64,000 nt of DNA from Chryseobacterium sp. SNU WT5 (GCF_007362475.1 NZ_CP041687.1:2046001-2110000), one strand, 5' to 3'; shown: positions 15,979 to 25,669, counted from the stretch's first letter. The notes: generated by a model from the sequence alone, not told the origin. Numbers and translations: made by a program.

Positions 15979-17097
15979 ATGACTAAAATTCTATTTCTCA
16001 TTCCAACCTTAATGCATGGCGGCGCTGAGAAAGTCCTCGTTAATTTGGTGAATAATTTAGATCCCAATAAGTATGAGATTACTTTGTATTCGATTTTTGA
16101 TGGGGGCGTAAACAAAGAGTTTTTAAAGAGTCACGTACATTACCGATACAAATTTAAAAAAGTGTTTCGAGGCAATTCGCAAGTCATGAAATTGTTTTCT
16201 CCAAAGTTTTTATATCGCTTCTTCATCAAAGAAAACTATAATGTGGTCGTTTCTTTTTTAGAAGGTCCGGCGGCAAGGATAATTTCTGGATGTAATGATC
16301 CCAAAACAAAAAAGGTCGCCTGGATCCATTCTGACATGCTCACTCATAATTTAGCGGCAGTAGGTTTTAAAAATTTCGCAGAAGCACAGAAATTATATAA
16401 CAAATTTGATCTGATTGCAGGTGTTTCTAAAAATGTGGTGGATTCTTTTCAAAAGATCTTTAACTCAAAGGTATTCGTTCAGGTTTTATATAATGTGAAT
16501 GAAACTGAAAATATTCAAAAACTTGGGACTGAAAAGATAGTCTACAACTTTTCGGAAAATATAATCAAGATATGTTCTGTTGGAAAAATAACAGGTAACA
16601 AAGGATTCGACCGTTTATTAGAAGCGCATCACCGATTATTATCTGCGGGATTAATCCATCAGATTTATATTCTCGGAATCGGCGAAGATCAAATTCCGTT
16701 GAAAAAAAGAATAAAAGAACTGGGTGTCGAGCAAAGTTTTACATTATTGGGCTTTCACAAAAACCCTTATCAATATATGAGCAAATGTGATCTCTACGTG
16801 TGCAGTTCCCATAGAGAAGGATTCAGCACGTCCGTTACAGAAGCTTTGATCTTAGGTGTACCTGTAATTTCTACAGAGGTTTCTGGTGCGAAAGAATTGT
16901 TGGGCAAAAATAACGAGTATGGTATCGTCACAGAAAACACTACGGAAGGAATTTATCAGGGATTACAATTACTTTTAGGAAACCCACAAAAACTATCCCA
17001 TTATAAAATACAAGCCGAACTGCGCGGGAAAGAGTTTTCCAAAGAAAAAACCGTTATAGCAGTCGAACAATTATTTGATTCCATGCTACATGAATAA
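15979..17097 (+). CDS. Glycosyltransferase family 4
   Basis: 372 residues, GT-B fold. The N-terminal acceptor domain starts ILFLIPTLMHGGAEKVLVNL (the GGAE loop). The C-terminal donor domain carries the retaining GT4 signature SSHREGFSTSVTEALILGVP (E-x7-E near residues 279-287) and SGAKELL. It most likely transfers a nucleotide-activated hexose or N-acetylhexosamine with retention. Its last 8 bases overlap the start of the next gene. Confidence 0.9.
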   Translation: MTKILFLIPTLMHGGAEKVLVNLVNNLDPNKYEITLYSIFDGGVNKEFLKSHVHYRYKFKKVFRGNSQVMKLFSPKFLYRFFIKENYNVVVSFLEGPAARIISGCNDPKTKKVAWIHSDMLTHNLAAVGFKNFAEAQKLYNKFDLIAGVSKNVVDSFQKIFNSKVFVQVLYNVNETENIQKLGTEKIVYNFSENIIKICSVGKITGNKGFDRLLEAHHRLLSAGLIHQIYILGIGEDQIPLKKRIKELGVEQSFTLLGFHKNPYQYMSKCDLYVCSSHREGFSTSVTEALILGVPVISTEVSGAKELLGKNNEYGIVTENTTEGIYQGLQLLLGNPQKLSHYKIQAELRGKEFSKEKTVIAVEQLFDSMLHE

Positions 17098-18061
17098 TTT
17101 GATCAGTGTCATTATCCCGGTCTTTAACAGTGCCCAATATCTGGAAAGATGTCTGGATTCGGTTATTTCCCAAACGCACCGAAATTTAGAGATCATTATT
17201 GTTAATGATGGTTCCGAAGATCGTTCCGCAGGAATAATTGAACAATTTTCCGTACGAGATCAAAGAATTATTGCAATTCACCAGGAAAACCAGGGTGTTT
17301 CTGCTGCCAGAAACGCAGGTTTAGCCATTGCAAACGGGGATTATATCGGTTTTGTAGATGCAGATGATGAGATTTACGCTGACATGTATGAATTTCTAAG
17401 TCATAATTTAGAAAAATATGAAGCCGATATTTCCCACTGTGGCTTTGAATTGGTGAAAGAGGATGAAACAATAAAATTTCATGATACAGGAATTGTTTTA
17501 GTGCAGAATAAAATTGAAGCGCTGAAAGAATTACTTGCAGGCGATAGAGTAGAACCGAGTACCTGCAATAATTTATTTAAAAGGGAAATCCTGAAAAAGA
17601 TACGTTTCGCAGTAGGTGTTAAAATTAATGAAGATCTTCTTTTTAATATTGAAGCGTTCAATAACGCACAAAAAACTGTTTTTGAAGATGTCGTAAAATA
17701 CAAATACCACCATAATCCAGTTTCTGCTTCGCACTCATCTAAAATACTTTTTATTCAAGAAGAAGTTTATAAAGCAGCCCAAAAAATCAGATTGCTTTTG
17801 CAGGATGCGGAGATGAAAGAAGCCGTTGAAAAATTCTATGTTACCAAATTGCTGACCATTTTAAAATCCTTAAAAAAGCATCACTTATTTAGGTCAGAAA
17901 TGTCCCTAAAACTTCGTTCAGAATTAAAAAATAATTCCACGAGAAATCTGGGTCTGCGAGTTTCCCTTTTAAAAAACTTATTGGTTTACTTCCCCTTTTT
18001 CTACAATCCTTTTATCTATTTTTACAATCTCTTTTTTGCGAAGAATCAGAAGTGGAAATAA
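17090..18061 (+). CDS. Glycosyltransferase family 2
   Basis: 323 residues from the ATG at 17090; an earlier start at 17075 lies inside the previous gene. ISVIIPVFNSAQYLERCLDS, IIIVNDGSEDRS, SAARNAGLA and FVDADDEIY (DxD) are clear GT2 motifs. The C-terminus has a hydrophobic stretch (LLVYFPFFYNPFIYFYNLFF) that could attach to the membrane. It overlaps the preceding GT4 gene by 8 bases, indicating coupling. Confidence 0.9.
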   Translation: MNNLISVIIPVFNSAQYLERCLDSVISQTHRNLEIIIVNDGSEDRSAGIIEQFSVRDQRIIAIHQENQGVSAARNAGLAIANGDYIGFVDADDEIYADMYEFLSHNLEKYEADISHCGFELVKEDETIKFHDTGIVLVQNKIEALKELLAGDRVEPSTCNNLFKREILKKIRFAVGVKINEDLLFNIEAFNNAQKTVFEDVVKYKYHHNPVSASHSSKILFIQEEVYKAAQKIRLLLQDAEMKEAVEKFYVTKLLTILKSLKKHHLFRSEMSLKLRSELKNNSTRNLGLRVSLLKNLLVYFPFFYNPFIYFYNLFFAKNQKWK

Positions 18062-18097
18062 AGGGGTGATCTGACTACGTATTAAACAAATAGAACT

Positions 18098-19165
18098 ATG
18101 AGATTTGATCAAGGTAAAGTATATATTGACCCCTCCAGCAATATCATTTATTCCTCTTATTATATAAAAGGTCTCTATGAAGTTTTTGGTAAAAAAAATG
18201 TTTCGTTTTCTACCTGTTATTTCGAATCTTTAAATAAAAGAAAAGACGACTATTCATATGATGCCTACATGGCTCTAGTGATCGTAAGTAAAGGGAAGAA
18301 AAACAAAGTAATTATTGATTTTGGTGATGATTATCCCATCCGGGAAAATGCATATGAATGGTGTGATGTTTATGCGAAAATCAATTATGATCCAAAACGA
18401 ACACGGCCTTACTTTAAAGAAAAAATCCATTCCATACCGCCAAGTTTTGGCATCAAGATCTGGAATGTTTCAAAAGCCATATATTATTGCGTCTCAAACC
18501 TCATCAAACTAAAATTTAATCCTCAAATTTCTTTGAAAAATTACTTTCGCTCTTATTTAAGCCAAATTAAACAATTGCGGTTGGAAAGTTTTTTACCAAA
18601 TCACAAGGAAAAATCTGTACAGGAAAAATCTGTGTTTTTTATTGCCAGTTTATGGCCGCATGCAAATTGTCTCACAGGAACCAATAGGTATCGGAAAATG
18701 TATATTGACAGTTGCTTAAAAAATGGGGTGCATTTTGAAGGTGGTTTTTGGGTGACAGATACCGGTCATCCGCAGTTTAAGGAATTTAAACAATTAACTT
18801 TTACTAGAAGATATCCTTTGCGGGAATTTATTGAGAAAACTAAAAAGTCACTTTTCGTCTTTAATACTCCAGCAGTTCACCACTGTCATGGCTGGAAATT
18901 AGGACAGTTTTTAGCCATGAATAAAGCGATTATTTCTACTCCTTTCCAAAACGTCCTTCCCGTTGATTTGGAACATGGTAAAAATATTCATTTCGTCAAA
19001 AATGAACATGATATTGCGGCGGCGATTGAGAAGTTGGTGCATGATGAGGAATACCGCACAAAATTGGAAGAAGGAGCTCAAAAATATTATTTAAAATATG
19101 CGGAACCGGCGGCAGTCATTTCACATATAAATCAGAAATTAAAATTAAATTCTGCTCATGAATGA
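18098..19165 (+). CDS. Divergent GT-B-like glycosyltransferase
   Basis: 355 residues. I do not recognise a named family. The C-terminal half looks like a GT-B donor domain: SVFFIASLWPHANCLTG, FVFNTPAVHHCHGWKLGQFLA, then KAIISTPFQN and a helical end (DIAAAIEKLVHDEEYRTKLEEGA) like the last helices of GT4 enzymes. The usual E-x7-E is absent; HCHGWKLGQ occupies that position. KVIIDFGDDYPIRENA in the N-terminal half may bind the acceptor. Its position between two GT2 genes, with an 8-base overlap to the next, supports a transferase role in the same pathway. Confidence 0.6.
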   Translation: MRFDQGKVYIDPSSNIIYSSYYIKGLYEVFGKKNVSFSTCYFESLNKRKDDYSYDAYMALVIVSKGKKNKVIIDFGDDYPIRENAYEWCDVYAKINYDPKRTRPYFKEKIHSIPPSFGIKIWNVSKAIYYCVSNLIKLKFNPQISLKNYFRSYLSQIKQLRLESFLPNHKEKSVQEKSVFFIASLWPHANCLTGTNRYRKMYIDSCLKNGVHFEGGFWVTDTGHPQFKEFKQLTFTRRYPLREFIEKTKKSLFVFNTPAVHHCHGWKLGQFLAMNKAIISTPFQNVLPVDLEHGKNIHFVKNEHDIAAAIEKLVHDEEYRTKLEEGAQKYYLKYAEPAAVISHINQKLKLNSAHE

Positions 19166-20132
19166 TAAAATAAGTATTATTGTTCCGGTCTATAATGTGG
19201 AAAAATACCTTCCGCAATGTATGGATAGCATCATTTTTCAAACCTATCAAAATTTAGAAATTATTTTGGTGGATGACGGTTCTACAGATTCCTGCCCCCA
19301 AATTTGTGATGATTATGCTTTAAAGGATGAGCGAGTAAGAGTAATTCATCAGAAAAATACCGGCGTTGCCGTAGCCCGAAATATGGGCCTAGGAATTTTA
19401 ACTGGTGATTTTGTCGCCTTTGTAGATCCAGATGACATTCTTGCTCCTCATTTTTATGAAAATATGTTACGATGTCTCATCGAAAATAATGCCGATATTG
19501 TGGAATGTGACTTCATTAATTTTACAAGTGAAATAGACATAACTCTTGACTTATCGAGTGTTGCAATTAGAGAAAAGATTTATGACGCAGAAAAAGCACT
19601 GGAACTTTTGATGAAAGAAGAAATAAAGCAAATGCCATGGAATAAATTATTAACAGCAGAAATATGCAAAGGTGTTTTGTTTCCAGCAGGTAAAAAGCAT
19701 GAAGATGATTTTTGGGCTTACCAAATTTTTGGAAACGCCAAAAAAATCATCAAGCGAGACGAAATTCTGTATTTTTACCGACAGCATAATGAAAGCAATA
19801 TGGGAAGGCAATACAATTTGACCAGGTTAGATGGTTTATCAGCGATAGAAAATAGAATAGAATATATACAAAACCATTTCCCTAATTTAGAAACTTTAGC
19901 AATTAATAAATTTTGTTTTGGCTCTTTATGGCATTATCAGCAAATTGAAAATAACCCTGAATTAGATCCGCAGATGATTTGTCGAAGCAAAATTTTAGAA
20001 GATGTGAAGGGATATAATAAATGGTCACTTATTAAACAATGGAAATTGAAGGAAATATTCTGGTACCAGTTTTTTATAAATGCACCAAATATTTGCATCG
20101 GATTTAGAAATCTCATTAATAAAGGCAAATGA
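19158..20132 (+). CDS. Glycosyltransferase family 2
   Basis: 324 residues. ISIIVPVYNVEKYLPQCMDS, ILVDDGSTDSCPQICDDYA and FVDPDDILAPH are textbook GT2 motifs; KHEDDFWAYQIF carries the ED base. This subtype is common in capsule clusters and often transfers galactose or glucose, but the donor cannot be fixed from sequence alone. It overlaps the previous gene by 8 bases and is followed by an 87-base gap. Confidence 0.9.
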   Translation: MNDKISIIVPVYNVEKYLPQCMDSIIFQTYQNLEIILVDDGSTDSCPQICDDYALKDERVRVIHQKNTGVAVARNMGLGILTGDFVAFVDPDDILAPHFYENMLRCLIENNADIVECDFINFTSEIDITLDLSSVAIREKIYDAEKALELLMKEEIKQMPWNKLLTAEICKGVLFPAGKKHEDDFWAYQIFGNAKKIIKRDEILYFYRQHNESNMGRQYNLTRLDGLSAIENRIEYIQNHFPNLETLAINKFCFGSLWHYQQIENNPELDPQMICRSKILEDVKGYNKWSLIKQWKLKEIFWYQFFINAPNICIGFRNLINKGK

Positions 20133-20219
20133 AAGCTTATCTATATTAATTTTTCTAGTTTACCGCTCGTTTTGATTTATAATATGGAGTTCTAGATTCA
20201 TTCAAAATAGGAAAAAGTA

Positions 20220-21314
20220 ATGTTAGAAACAGTTCTAAATAATTTTATTGTAAAACTCAACAACTACCCACACTTCAAAAAAAGTTTGGTGAAACTAATC
20301 GACTTTTTATTCGAATTCCGAAAAGTGACCGTAGGAAATCTCACGCGAAATCCAGCTTATATCTGTCATATACTGCGTTCAAAAGTAATTGCAAAACCTG
20401 GAACGCTTTCCTTTGGAGCTGTTTTTAACCCTGGGGTTTTAATCGTAGATAATCAAGTCATATTGTTGGCAAAAGCTCAGAAGATTCCTTGGTTTAAAAC
20501 ACAGGGCAAAAAACGTGAATTGTATTTGCAGGGAAATCCAGTCTTGATGACCCTTGATAAAAATACGATGCAGGTTCTGGAAGAAAATGTTATTACTAAA
20601 ATTCTGGATTTCCCACAAGAAATAGACTGGGCAATTGAGGATACCCGACTTTTTTATTGGAAAGGTCAAAAGATGATCAATCATAGTTTAGTGATAAAAG
20701 GAGTATTAAATGGTAGCCTTAATCAGACCTCCGTACTTTCTTCCTTATCAGTTTTAGATGAAAAAGAAAAAACTTTTCGTTTTTGTGCGTTACCAAAATT
20801 AGATTTCCCCCTTCAGAATTTTGAAAAAAACTGGGTCTACAAAGAATCCCGTAGTGAATTGTTTTTATTTTATTCGATCCATCCTTTTCGGGTCTTAAAA
20901 CTGGAAAATGAACAAACTCTGCAGTTTAAAACTATTGTTAATCAGCAATCATTTTCGAAGCTTTCTGATCCTGGTGGTTTTGGCACCATGGTTTCTTTTA
21001 GTACCAACCCTATTGATTTCGATGAAAAGTATTGGCTGTTAATTATTCATCAAATAAAAAATAAAATTTCAGGAAGATGTTATTATCATTGGGCGCTTTT
21101 AATCAACAAAGAAACTTTATTACCAGAAAATATAACTTCAAGACCTATTTTTTCAGGAATGGGAGCGCGTGGCAGAACTCCTGGCATTCGGTATATTTCT
21201 TCCATTTTAAAAGTGGAGGATGAGATTTTATTTTTCGCTGGAGAAGGAGATGTGTATATTACGGTGACCAAAAAGAAAATAGTAGACATAGAAGCGATGT
21301 TTGTCGGATTATAG
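20220..21314 (+). CDS. GH130/GH43-like five-bladed beta-propeller protein
   Basis: 364 residues, no signal peptide. The repeat pattern is that of the beta-mannoside phosphorylase (GH130) clan: FNPGVLIVDNQVILLAKAQ (blade 1), AIEDTRLFYWKGQ (the ED-R segment), NFEKNWVYKES followed by LFLFYSIHPFRVLKLE (the EKNW and YS-P segment), and GARGRTPGIRYISS. GH130 enzymes are glycoside phosphorylases, and related GT108 proteins are mannosyltransferases. Lying inside an export-linked glycosyltransferase operon and lacking a signal, this protein may build rather than degrade sugar bonds. That is inference. No close functional relative is known to me. Confidence 0.6.
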   Translation: MLETVLNNFIVKLNNYPHFKKSLVKLIDFLFEFRKVTVGNLTRNPAYICHILRSKVIAKPGTLSFGAVFNPGVLIVDNQVILLAKAQKIPWFKTQGKKRELYLQGNPVLMTLDKNTMQVLEENVITKILDFPQEIDWAIEDTRLFYWKGQKMINHSLVIKGVLNGSLNQTSVLSSLSVLDEKEKTFRFCALPKLDFPLQNFEKNWVYKESRSELFLFYSIHPFRVLKLENEQTLQFKTIVNQQSFSKLSDPGGFGTMVSFSTNPIDFDEKYWLLIIHQIKNKISGRCYYHWALLINKETLLPENITSRPIFSGMGARGRTPGIRYISSILKVEDEILFFAGEGDVYITVTKKKIVDIEAMFVGL

Positions 21315-21398
21315 CGGAAGGATCGCCTCTTTATCATTATAAAAGAAGCATAAAATACCTTTCCTGTTTATCATATCAGAAATTTAGAATACTTTTGT

Positions 21399-21428
21399 CC
21401 TTAACCTTAACCTTAACCTCAACCTCAA
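21399..21428. repeat. CCTTAA/CCTCAA hexamer array
   Basis: Three CCTTAA units followed by two CCTCAA units, exactly in tandem, directly abutting the TTG start of the EpsG-type gene. The C-rich sense matches the other arrays in the window, but the period is six, not seven. No G-rich partner arm is visible nearby. Confidence 0.8.
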
Positions 21429-22523
21429 TTGTTCGACTGGGTTCCCATTAGTAGTTATACTGCCGTATATTTTAATGTTTTGATGATTGTTGCAATTATC
21501 ATTCTTTTTCATGCTTATCAATATGGTAATTTTGGAACTTCTACAGAGTCATTTTCAAAAAGTGCGGGAGTTTTTATGCTGGCTTTTGTAATGCTGTTCA
21601 TGGGGACAAGGCCTGTTAGTGAGGTTTTTGGTGACATGAGTAATTATAGTGGTTTTTATAAAGTAATTGAGCAAGGAGGAACGGTTATAATTAAAAGTGA
21701 TTTCCTTTTTAATAAATTTATGATCTTCTGTGCCAGGTTGATGAGCCAGTACTATTTCTTTTTGCTGTGTGCCGTTATCTATACATTACCTTGCTATATT
21801 TTTTCAAGAAAATATTTTGGTCCTAATTGGTTTTATGTATTTTTTATTTTTGTCGGTTCCTATATGTTTTGGCCCTATGGCACAAACGGAATAAGAAATG
21901 GTTTAGCAACTGCCGGGTTTCTTCTCAGTCTATGTTTCTATAATAGAAAAATAATAATGTATTTGCTAATGGCATTATCTTTCGGGATTCACAATTCGGT
22001 AATAATTCCTATTGCAGCATTTGTTGTTTCCGGTGTTTATAAAAACCCAAAAGTATATCTTTATATTTGGTTGGCATCAATACCATTATCTTTAGTTGGC
22101 GGGAGTTTCTGGGAAGGCTTTTTTGGTGCAATCGGTATTGGTGGAGACACTAGAGCTGAAGATTATTTGACGAATGCTAATGTAAACAGAGCTGAGTTTG
22201 CTTACACAGGTTTTAGATGGGATTTTTTGTTTTACTCTGCTTTTGCTGCTTTTGCAGGTTGGTATTTTATTTTTAAGAAGAAGGTTAATGACAAGTTTTA
22301 TATTCACTTATGGGGAATTTATATGATTGCGAATGCATTTTGGATTCTGGTCATTCGAGCCAATTATTCGAATCGTTTTGCCTATTTGTCGTGGTTTTTG
22401 GTAGCGCCAATCATTGCTTATCCTTTATTACGCTACAAATTATTTCCTAATCAGTACAGAGTAGTGGGAGTTGTAATATCTGTTTATTATTTATTCACTT
22501 ATTTTATGTTTTTAAGAGGATAA
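21429..22523 (+). CDS. EpsG-family polysaccharide polymerase
   Basis: 364-residue integral membrane protein with about ten predicted membrane segments, starting at VLMIVAIIILFHAY (about 18-31). GTRPVSEVFGDMSNY near residue 60 and GTNGIRNGLATAGFLLS near 157 are typical of EpsG/Wzy-like polymerases, which join lipid-linked repeat units at the periplasmic face. The start is TTG and follows the hexamer array without a gap. The next ATG (residue 20) would remove most of the first helix, so TTG is preferred. Its stop overlaps the next ATG (TAATG). Confidence 0.82.
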   Translation: MFDWVPISSYTAVYFNVLMIVAIIILFHAYQYGNFGTSTESFSKSAGVFMLAFVMLFMGTRPVSEVFGDMSNYSGFYKVIEQGGTVIIKSDFLFNKFMIFCARLMSQYYFFLLCAVIYTLPCYIFSRKYFGPNWFYVFFIFVGSYMFWPYGTNGIRNGLATAGFLLSLCFYNRKIIMYLLMALSFGIHNSVIIPIAAFVVSGVYKNPKVYLYIWLASIPLSLVGGSFWEGFFGAIGIGGDTRAEDYLTNANVNRAEFAYTGFRWDFLFYSAFAAFAGWYFIFKKKVNDKFYIHLWGIYMIANAFWILVIRANYSNRFAYLSWFLVAPIIAYPLLRYKLFPNQYRVVGVVISVYYLFTYFMFLRG

Positions 22524-23491
22524 TGAAAAAAATAACTATTATCATTCCCTGCTACAATGTAGAGCGGTATATTGCGAAATGTATCAGTTCTGTCTTTCAG
22601 CAAGATCTTCATGAAGATGAATTTGAAGTGATTATTGTTGATGATGATTCGCCAGACGGAAGTTTAGCAATCGCACGAGAAGTCACGCAAAATCGAAAGA
22701 ATATAACAATAATATCACAGGAAAATAAAGGACTAGGTGGTGCTAGAAATACGGGTGTCTTAAATGCTACTGGAGAATACCTTCTTTTTTTGGACTCGGA
22801 TGACTGGTTGTTACCGAATGTTTTGAAAAACTTACTCATTATCGCAGAACAAGATGACTTAGATATATTGGAGTTTTCAGCACAAGGTATTAATTCTGAA
22901 GGAAAAATTCTTTACCAGATCTCCAACAACAGTACCGTTTTTAACTCGGGTTTTGATTATTATAACAACATCCGATATATGAATTCTGCCTGTAATAAAT
23001 TATACCGCCGCGATTTTTTGCGAAAAAATAATATTTTATTTTTAGAACAGATTTTTATTGAGGACTTTGAATTTAATACAAGATGTTTCTCTAGTGTAAA
23101 ACGAATAAGAGCAACAGATTTAGTGGTAGCCCAGTTCTTGCAGTCAGAAAACTCAATTACGCGGAATACAGATGATTCGAAAAAAAATAAAATGATTTCG
23201 GACATTATTGCTGTAATCAAAAAAACCCACAACTTATCTACCGAATTTCCAACTTGCAAACAAACCGATTTATTCTTTTTAGAAAGAATGAATTTTTTAG
23301 TTGCCACCTTATTTTTTCAGTTGGTTAAAAGAAGAAGTTCCTATGAGGAGGTGAAAGCATTAAAATCGCAGTTGATTAAAGAAGATGTTTTTTATGTTAA
23401 TCATCAAATCTTTGATGTTAAAAAGAATATTTTCAGAATTTTACTTTTAAAAAATTTGTGGTTATATCCCGTGGTAAGGTTTTTTAAATAA
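22523..23491 (+). CDS. Glycosyltransferase family 2
   Basis: 322 residues. ITIIIPCYNVERYIAKCISS, VIIVDDDSPDGS, GLGGARNTGV and LFLDSDDWLLP (DxD) are clear. IFIEDFEFNTRCF supplies the ED base. The C-terminal 100 residues are helical and basic and may bind the membrane surface. The start overlaps the polymerase stop by one base. Confidence 0.9.
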   Translation: MKKITIIIPCYNVERYIAKCISSVFQQDLHEDEFEVIIVDDDSPDGSLAIAREVTQNRKNITIISQENKGLGGARNTGVLNATGEYLLFLDSDDWLLPNVLKNLLIIAEQDDLDILEFSAQGINSEGKILYQISNNSTVFNSGFDYYNNIRYMNSACNKLYRRDFLRKNNILFLEQIFIEDFEFNTRCFSSVKRIRATDLVVAQFLQSENSITRNTDDSKKNKMISDIIAVIKKTHNLSTEFPTCKQTDLFFLERMNFLVATLFFQLVKRRSSYEEVKALKSQLIKEDVFYVNHQIFDVKKNIFRILLLKNLWLYPVVRFFK

Positions 23492-23502
23492 ATAACGTTT
23501 TA

Positions 23503-24636
23503 ATGAATAAAAAGAAGATTTGCTTTATTGTTTCCAGTCCTTTAACGGTTAAGGCATTACTATTGGAAAATATAAAGGCGCTATCTACCGAATTTGAAGT
23601 CTATCTGGTGGCTAATTTCAAAAATGAAGAGCAGATTAATATTTCACCGGATCTTACAGACATTTTTCATGTTCAAATAGAGAGGAAAATAAATCTTATT
23701 AAAGATTTACAAGCATTAAATAAGTTAAGAAAAGTTCTGAAAGAACAGTCTTTTCATGCCATTCATACGGTAACACCAAAAGCTGGTTTAATAGGAATGT
23801 TGGCTGGAAAAATTGCAAAAACAAAAGTGCGTACTCACATTTTTACCGGGCAGGTATGGTATACCAAAACTGGCTTAATGAAAGCGTTACTGATGAACTT
23901 GGACAGGTTTTTAGTTTCCTTATCTACTAATATCTTGGTAGATGGGCAATCGCAAAGAAAGTTCTTAATTTCTAAAAAAGTAATAACAGAACACAATTCA
24001 AAAGTTTTGGGCAAAGGTTCAATTAGCGGAGTAAATATTAATAAATTCAGACCTAATATCAATAGTAGAGAAAGGTATCGAGCAGAACAGAAGTATAGTC
24101 AAGATGAGGTCGTCTTCTTATTTTTAGGCAGAATTAATAGAGATAAAGGAGTAATTGAATTAGCCAGGGCGTTTTCCAAATTGCAACAGGAAATCCCACA
24201 TGTTAAATTACTGCTGATCGGATTTGATGAAGAGAAATTAGTGCCTCAGATTCTTTCTATAGTGGGAGATCCCAACTTTAAATTCTATGGATCTACAAAC
24301 GAACCTGAATTGCTGCTTCAAATAGGTGACGTTCTTTGCTTACCGAGCCATCGGGAAGGTTTTGGTACCACAGTAATAGAAGGTTCATTATTGGGATTAC
24401 CTATTATTTGTAGTGATACTTATGGATTGATGGAGACCATTATTGACGATCAAACTGGTTTCAGACATCCTGTACATGATGTAGAGTCTATTTATGTTCA
24501 AATGAAAAAACTGGCAACCGATCCGCAATTAAGAACTAAAATGGGAGAAGCGGGCAGAAGATATGTTTTAGAAAACTTTACGGCTGCTCAAATATCAGGA
24601 GAATGGTTACAATATTATAGAGATTTACTAAAGTGA
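23503..24636 (+). CDS. Glycosyltransferase family 4
   Basis: 377 residues, GT-B. The N-terminal part (KICFIVSSPLTVKALLLENI; HAIHTVTPKAGLIGMLAGK) resembles the CapM/PglA-type group of transferases acting early on lipid-linked N-acetylhexosamines. The C-terminal part has FLGRINRDKGVIELARAF and the E-x7-E signature PSHREGFGTTVIEGSLLGLP. It is the last gene of the first polysaccharide operon and converges on lplA with a 49-base gap that shows no clear terminator. Confidence 0.9.
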   Translation: MNKKKICFIVSSPLTVKALLLENIKALSTEFEVYLVANFKNEEQINISPDLTDIFHVQIERKINLIKDLQALNKLRKVLKEQSFHAIHTVTPKAGLIGMLAGKIAKTKVRTHIFTGQVWYTKTGLMKALLMNLDRFLVSLSTNILVDGQSQRKFLISKKVITEHNSKVLGKGSISGVNINKFRPNINSRERYRAEQKYSQDEVVFLFLGRINRDKGVIELARAFSKLQQEIPHVKLLLIGFDEEKLVPQILSIVGDPNFKFYGSTNEPELLLQIGDVLCLPSHREGFGTTVIEGSLLGLPIICSDTYGLMETIIDDQTGFRHPVHDVESIYVQMKKLATDPQLRTKMGEAGRRYVLENFTAAQISGEWLQYYRDLLK

Positions 24637-24685
24637 TCCACCAAATTCCGCTGATTTCAAAGTTAATACGGTAACCAAAATCAAC

Positions 24686-25669
24686 CTACTTAAATCCCTC
24701 CAAAATTTCCTCCTCCGTCACTTTTCCGAAAAATGCCGTTAGGTCGATGGATTGAAGAAGTCTTTTTAAACTGGTGAGTTCATGATGCTGACCAACTAAC
24801 TGCTCTTCAAAAAGTTCGATGGGTTTGGAGGCAAAGAAATCACCAAATATTTTCGCTTTCTCAATGATGCCATGAACGACTTCCAGGTGAAATTCTATAA
24901 ATCCAGCCGGTATTTTTAGGGCCTTTTTGAAATTATAGTTGGGGGAGAAGCCAAAATTCCAGTCCCATGTTTCATATTTTTCTTTCATTAATTTCTCGAT
25001 TCCTTCCAAATCTTCTTTCGTCAACTCATAAGTCTGGGCTCCGGGATTGTTTTTTATAATTTCCTGGGTCAGGAGATTCTTGAGATCATTGGTCGTAGTG
25101 TCTTTTGGTAAATAATCGATGAGGTTGGTAACCCGTGATCTCGTAGATTTGATGGCTTTATCCACGTATTTTAGGGGATTCACCTTTAGGGCTTCTCCCA
25201 ATATTTCCATTTCCGAATTCAATAAAATCGTTCCATGTTGGATCATCTTGCCGTGTCGCGCCAGTTTTGCATTACCACTGAATTTTTTACCATCCACCAG
25301 CAGGTCATTTCTGCCCTGCAATATTGCCGGAACTCCCAAACGGTTCAAAATCTTAAGCACCGGTTCTGTAAAGATCGAAAAATCCATAAAATCATGCTGA
25401 CCTAATAACGTATGAAAAGAAAAATTAAGATTTCCAAGATCGTGATAGACGGTTCCGCCACCAGACATTCTTCTTACTACCTTAATGTGATGCTCGTTTA
25501 CATAATCCAAATTAATTTCTGCCAAGGTATTTTGGAACTTACCCACAATAATGGAAGGTGCATTTACGTACAATAAAAATAGATCTTCTGTAGGAAATTG
25601 TTTTAACAGATATTCTTCAGAAGCAATATTAAAATAGGCGTTGTGGGAGGGCGAGTCAATTAAAAGCAT
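24686..25669 (-). CDS. lplA: Lipoate--protein ligase
   Basis: Attaches free lipoate, via lipoyl-AMP, to lysines of 2-oxoacid dehydrogenase E2 subunits and GcvH. The 327 residues show the BPL/LplA catalytic fold: NIASEEYLL near 14-22, RRMSGGGTVYHD (about 66-77) and the lysine segment DGKKFSGNAKL (about 127-137), with the C-terminal lipoate-ligase accessory domain after residue 240. It is a metabolic gene set between the two polysaccharide loci on the opposite strand, so it is not part of either operon. Confidence 0.95.
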   Translation of the reverse strand: MLLIDSPSHNAYFNIASEEYLLKQFPTEDLFLLYVNAPSIIVGKFQNTLAEINLDYVNEHHIKVVRRMSGGGTVYHDLGNLNFSFHTLLGQHDFMDFSIFTEPVLKILNRLGVPAILQGRNDLLVDGKKFSGNAKLARHGKMIQHGTILLNSEMEILGEALKVNPLKYVDKAIKSTRSRVTNLIDYLPKDTTTNDLKNLLTQEIIKNNPGAQTYELTKEDLEGIEKLMKEKYETWDWNFGFSPNYNFKKALKIPAGFIEFHLEVVHGIIEKAKIFGDFFASKPIELFEEQLVGQHHELTSLKRLLQSIDLTAFFGKVTEEEILEGFK

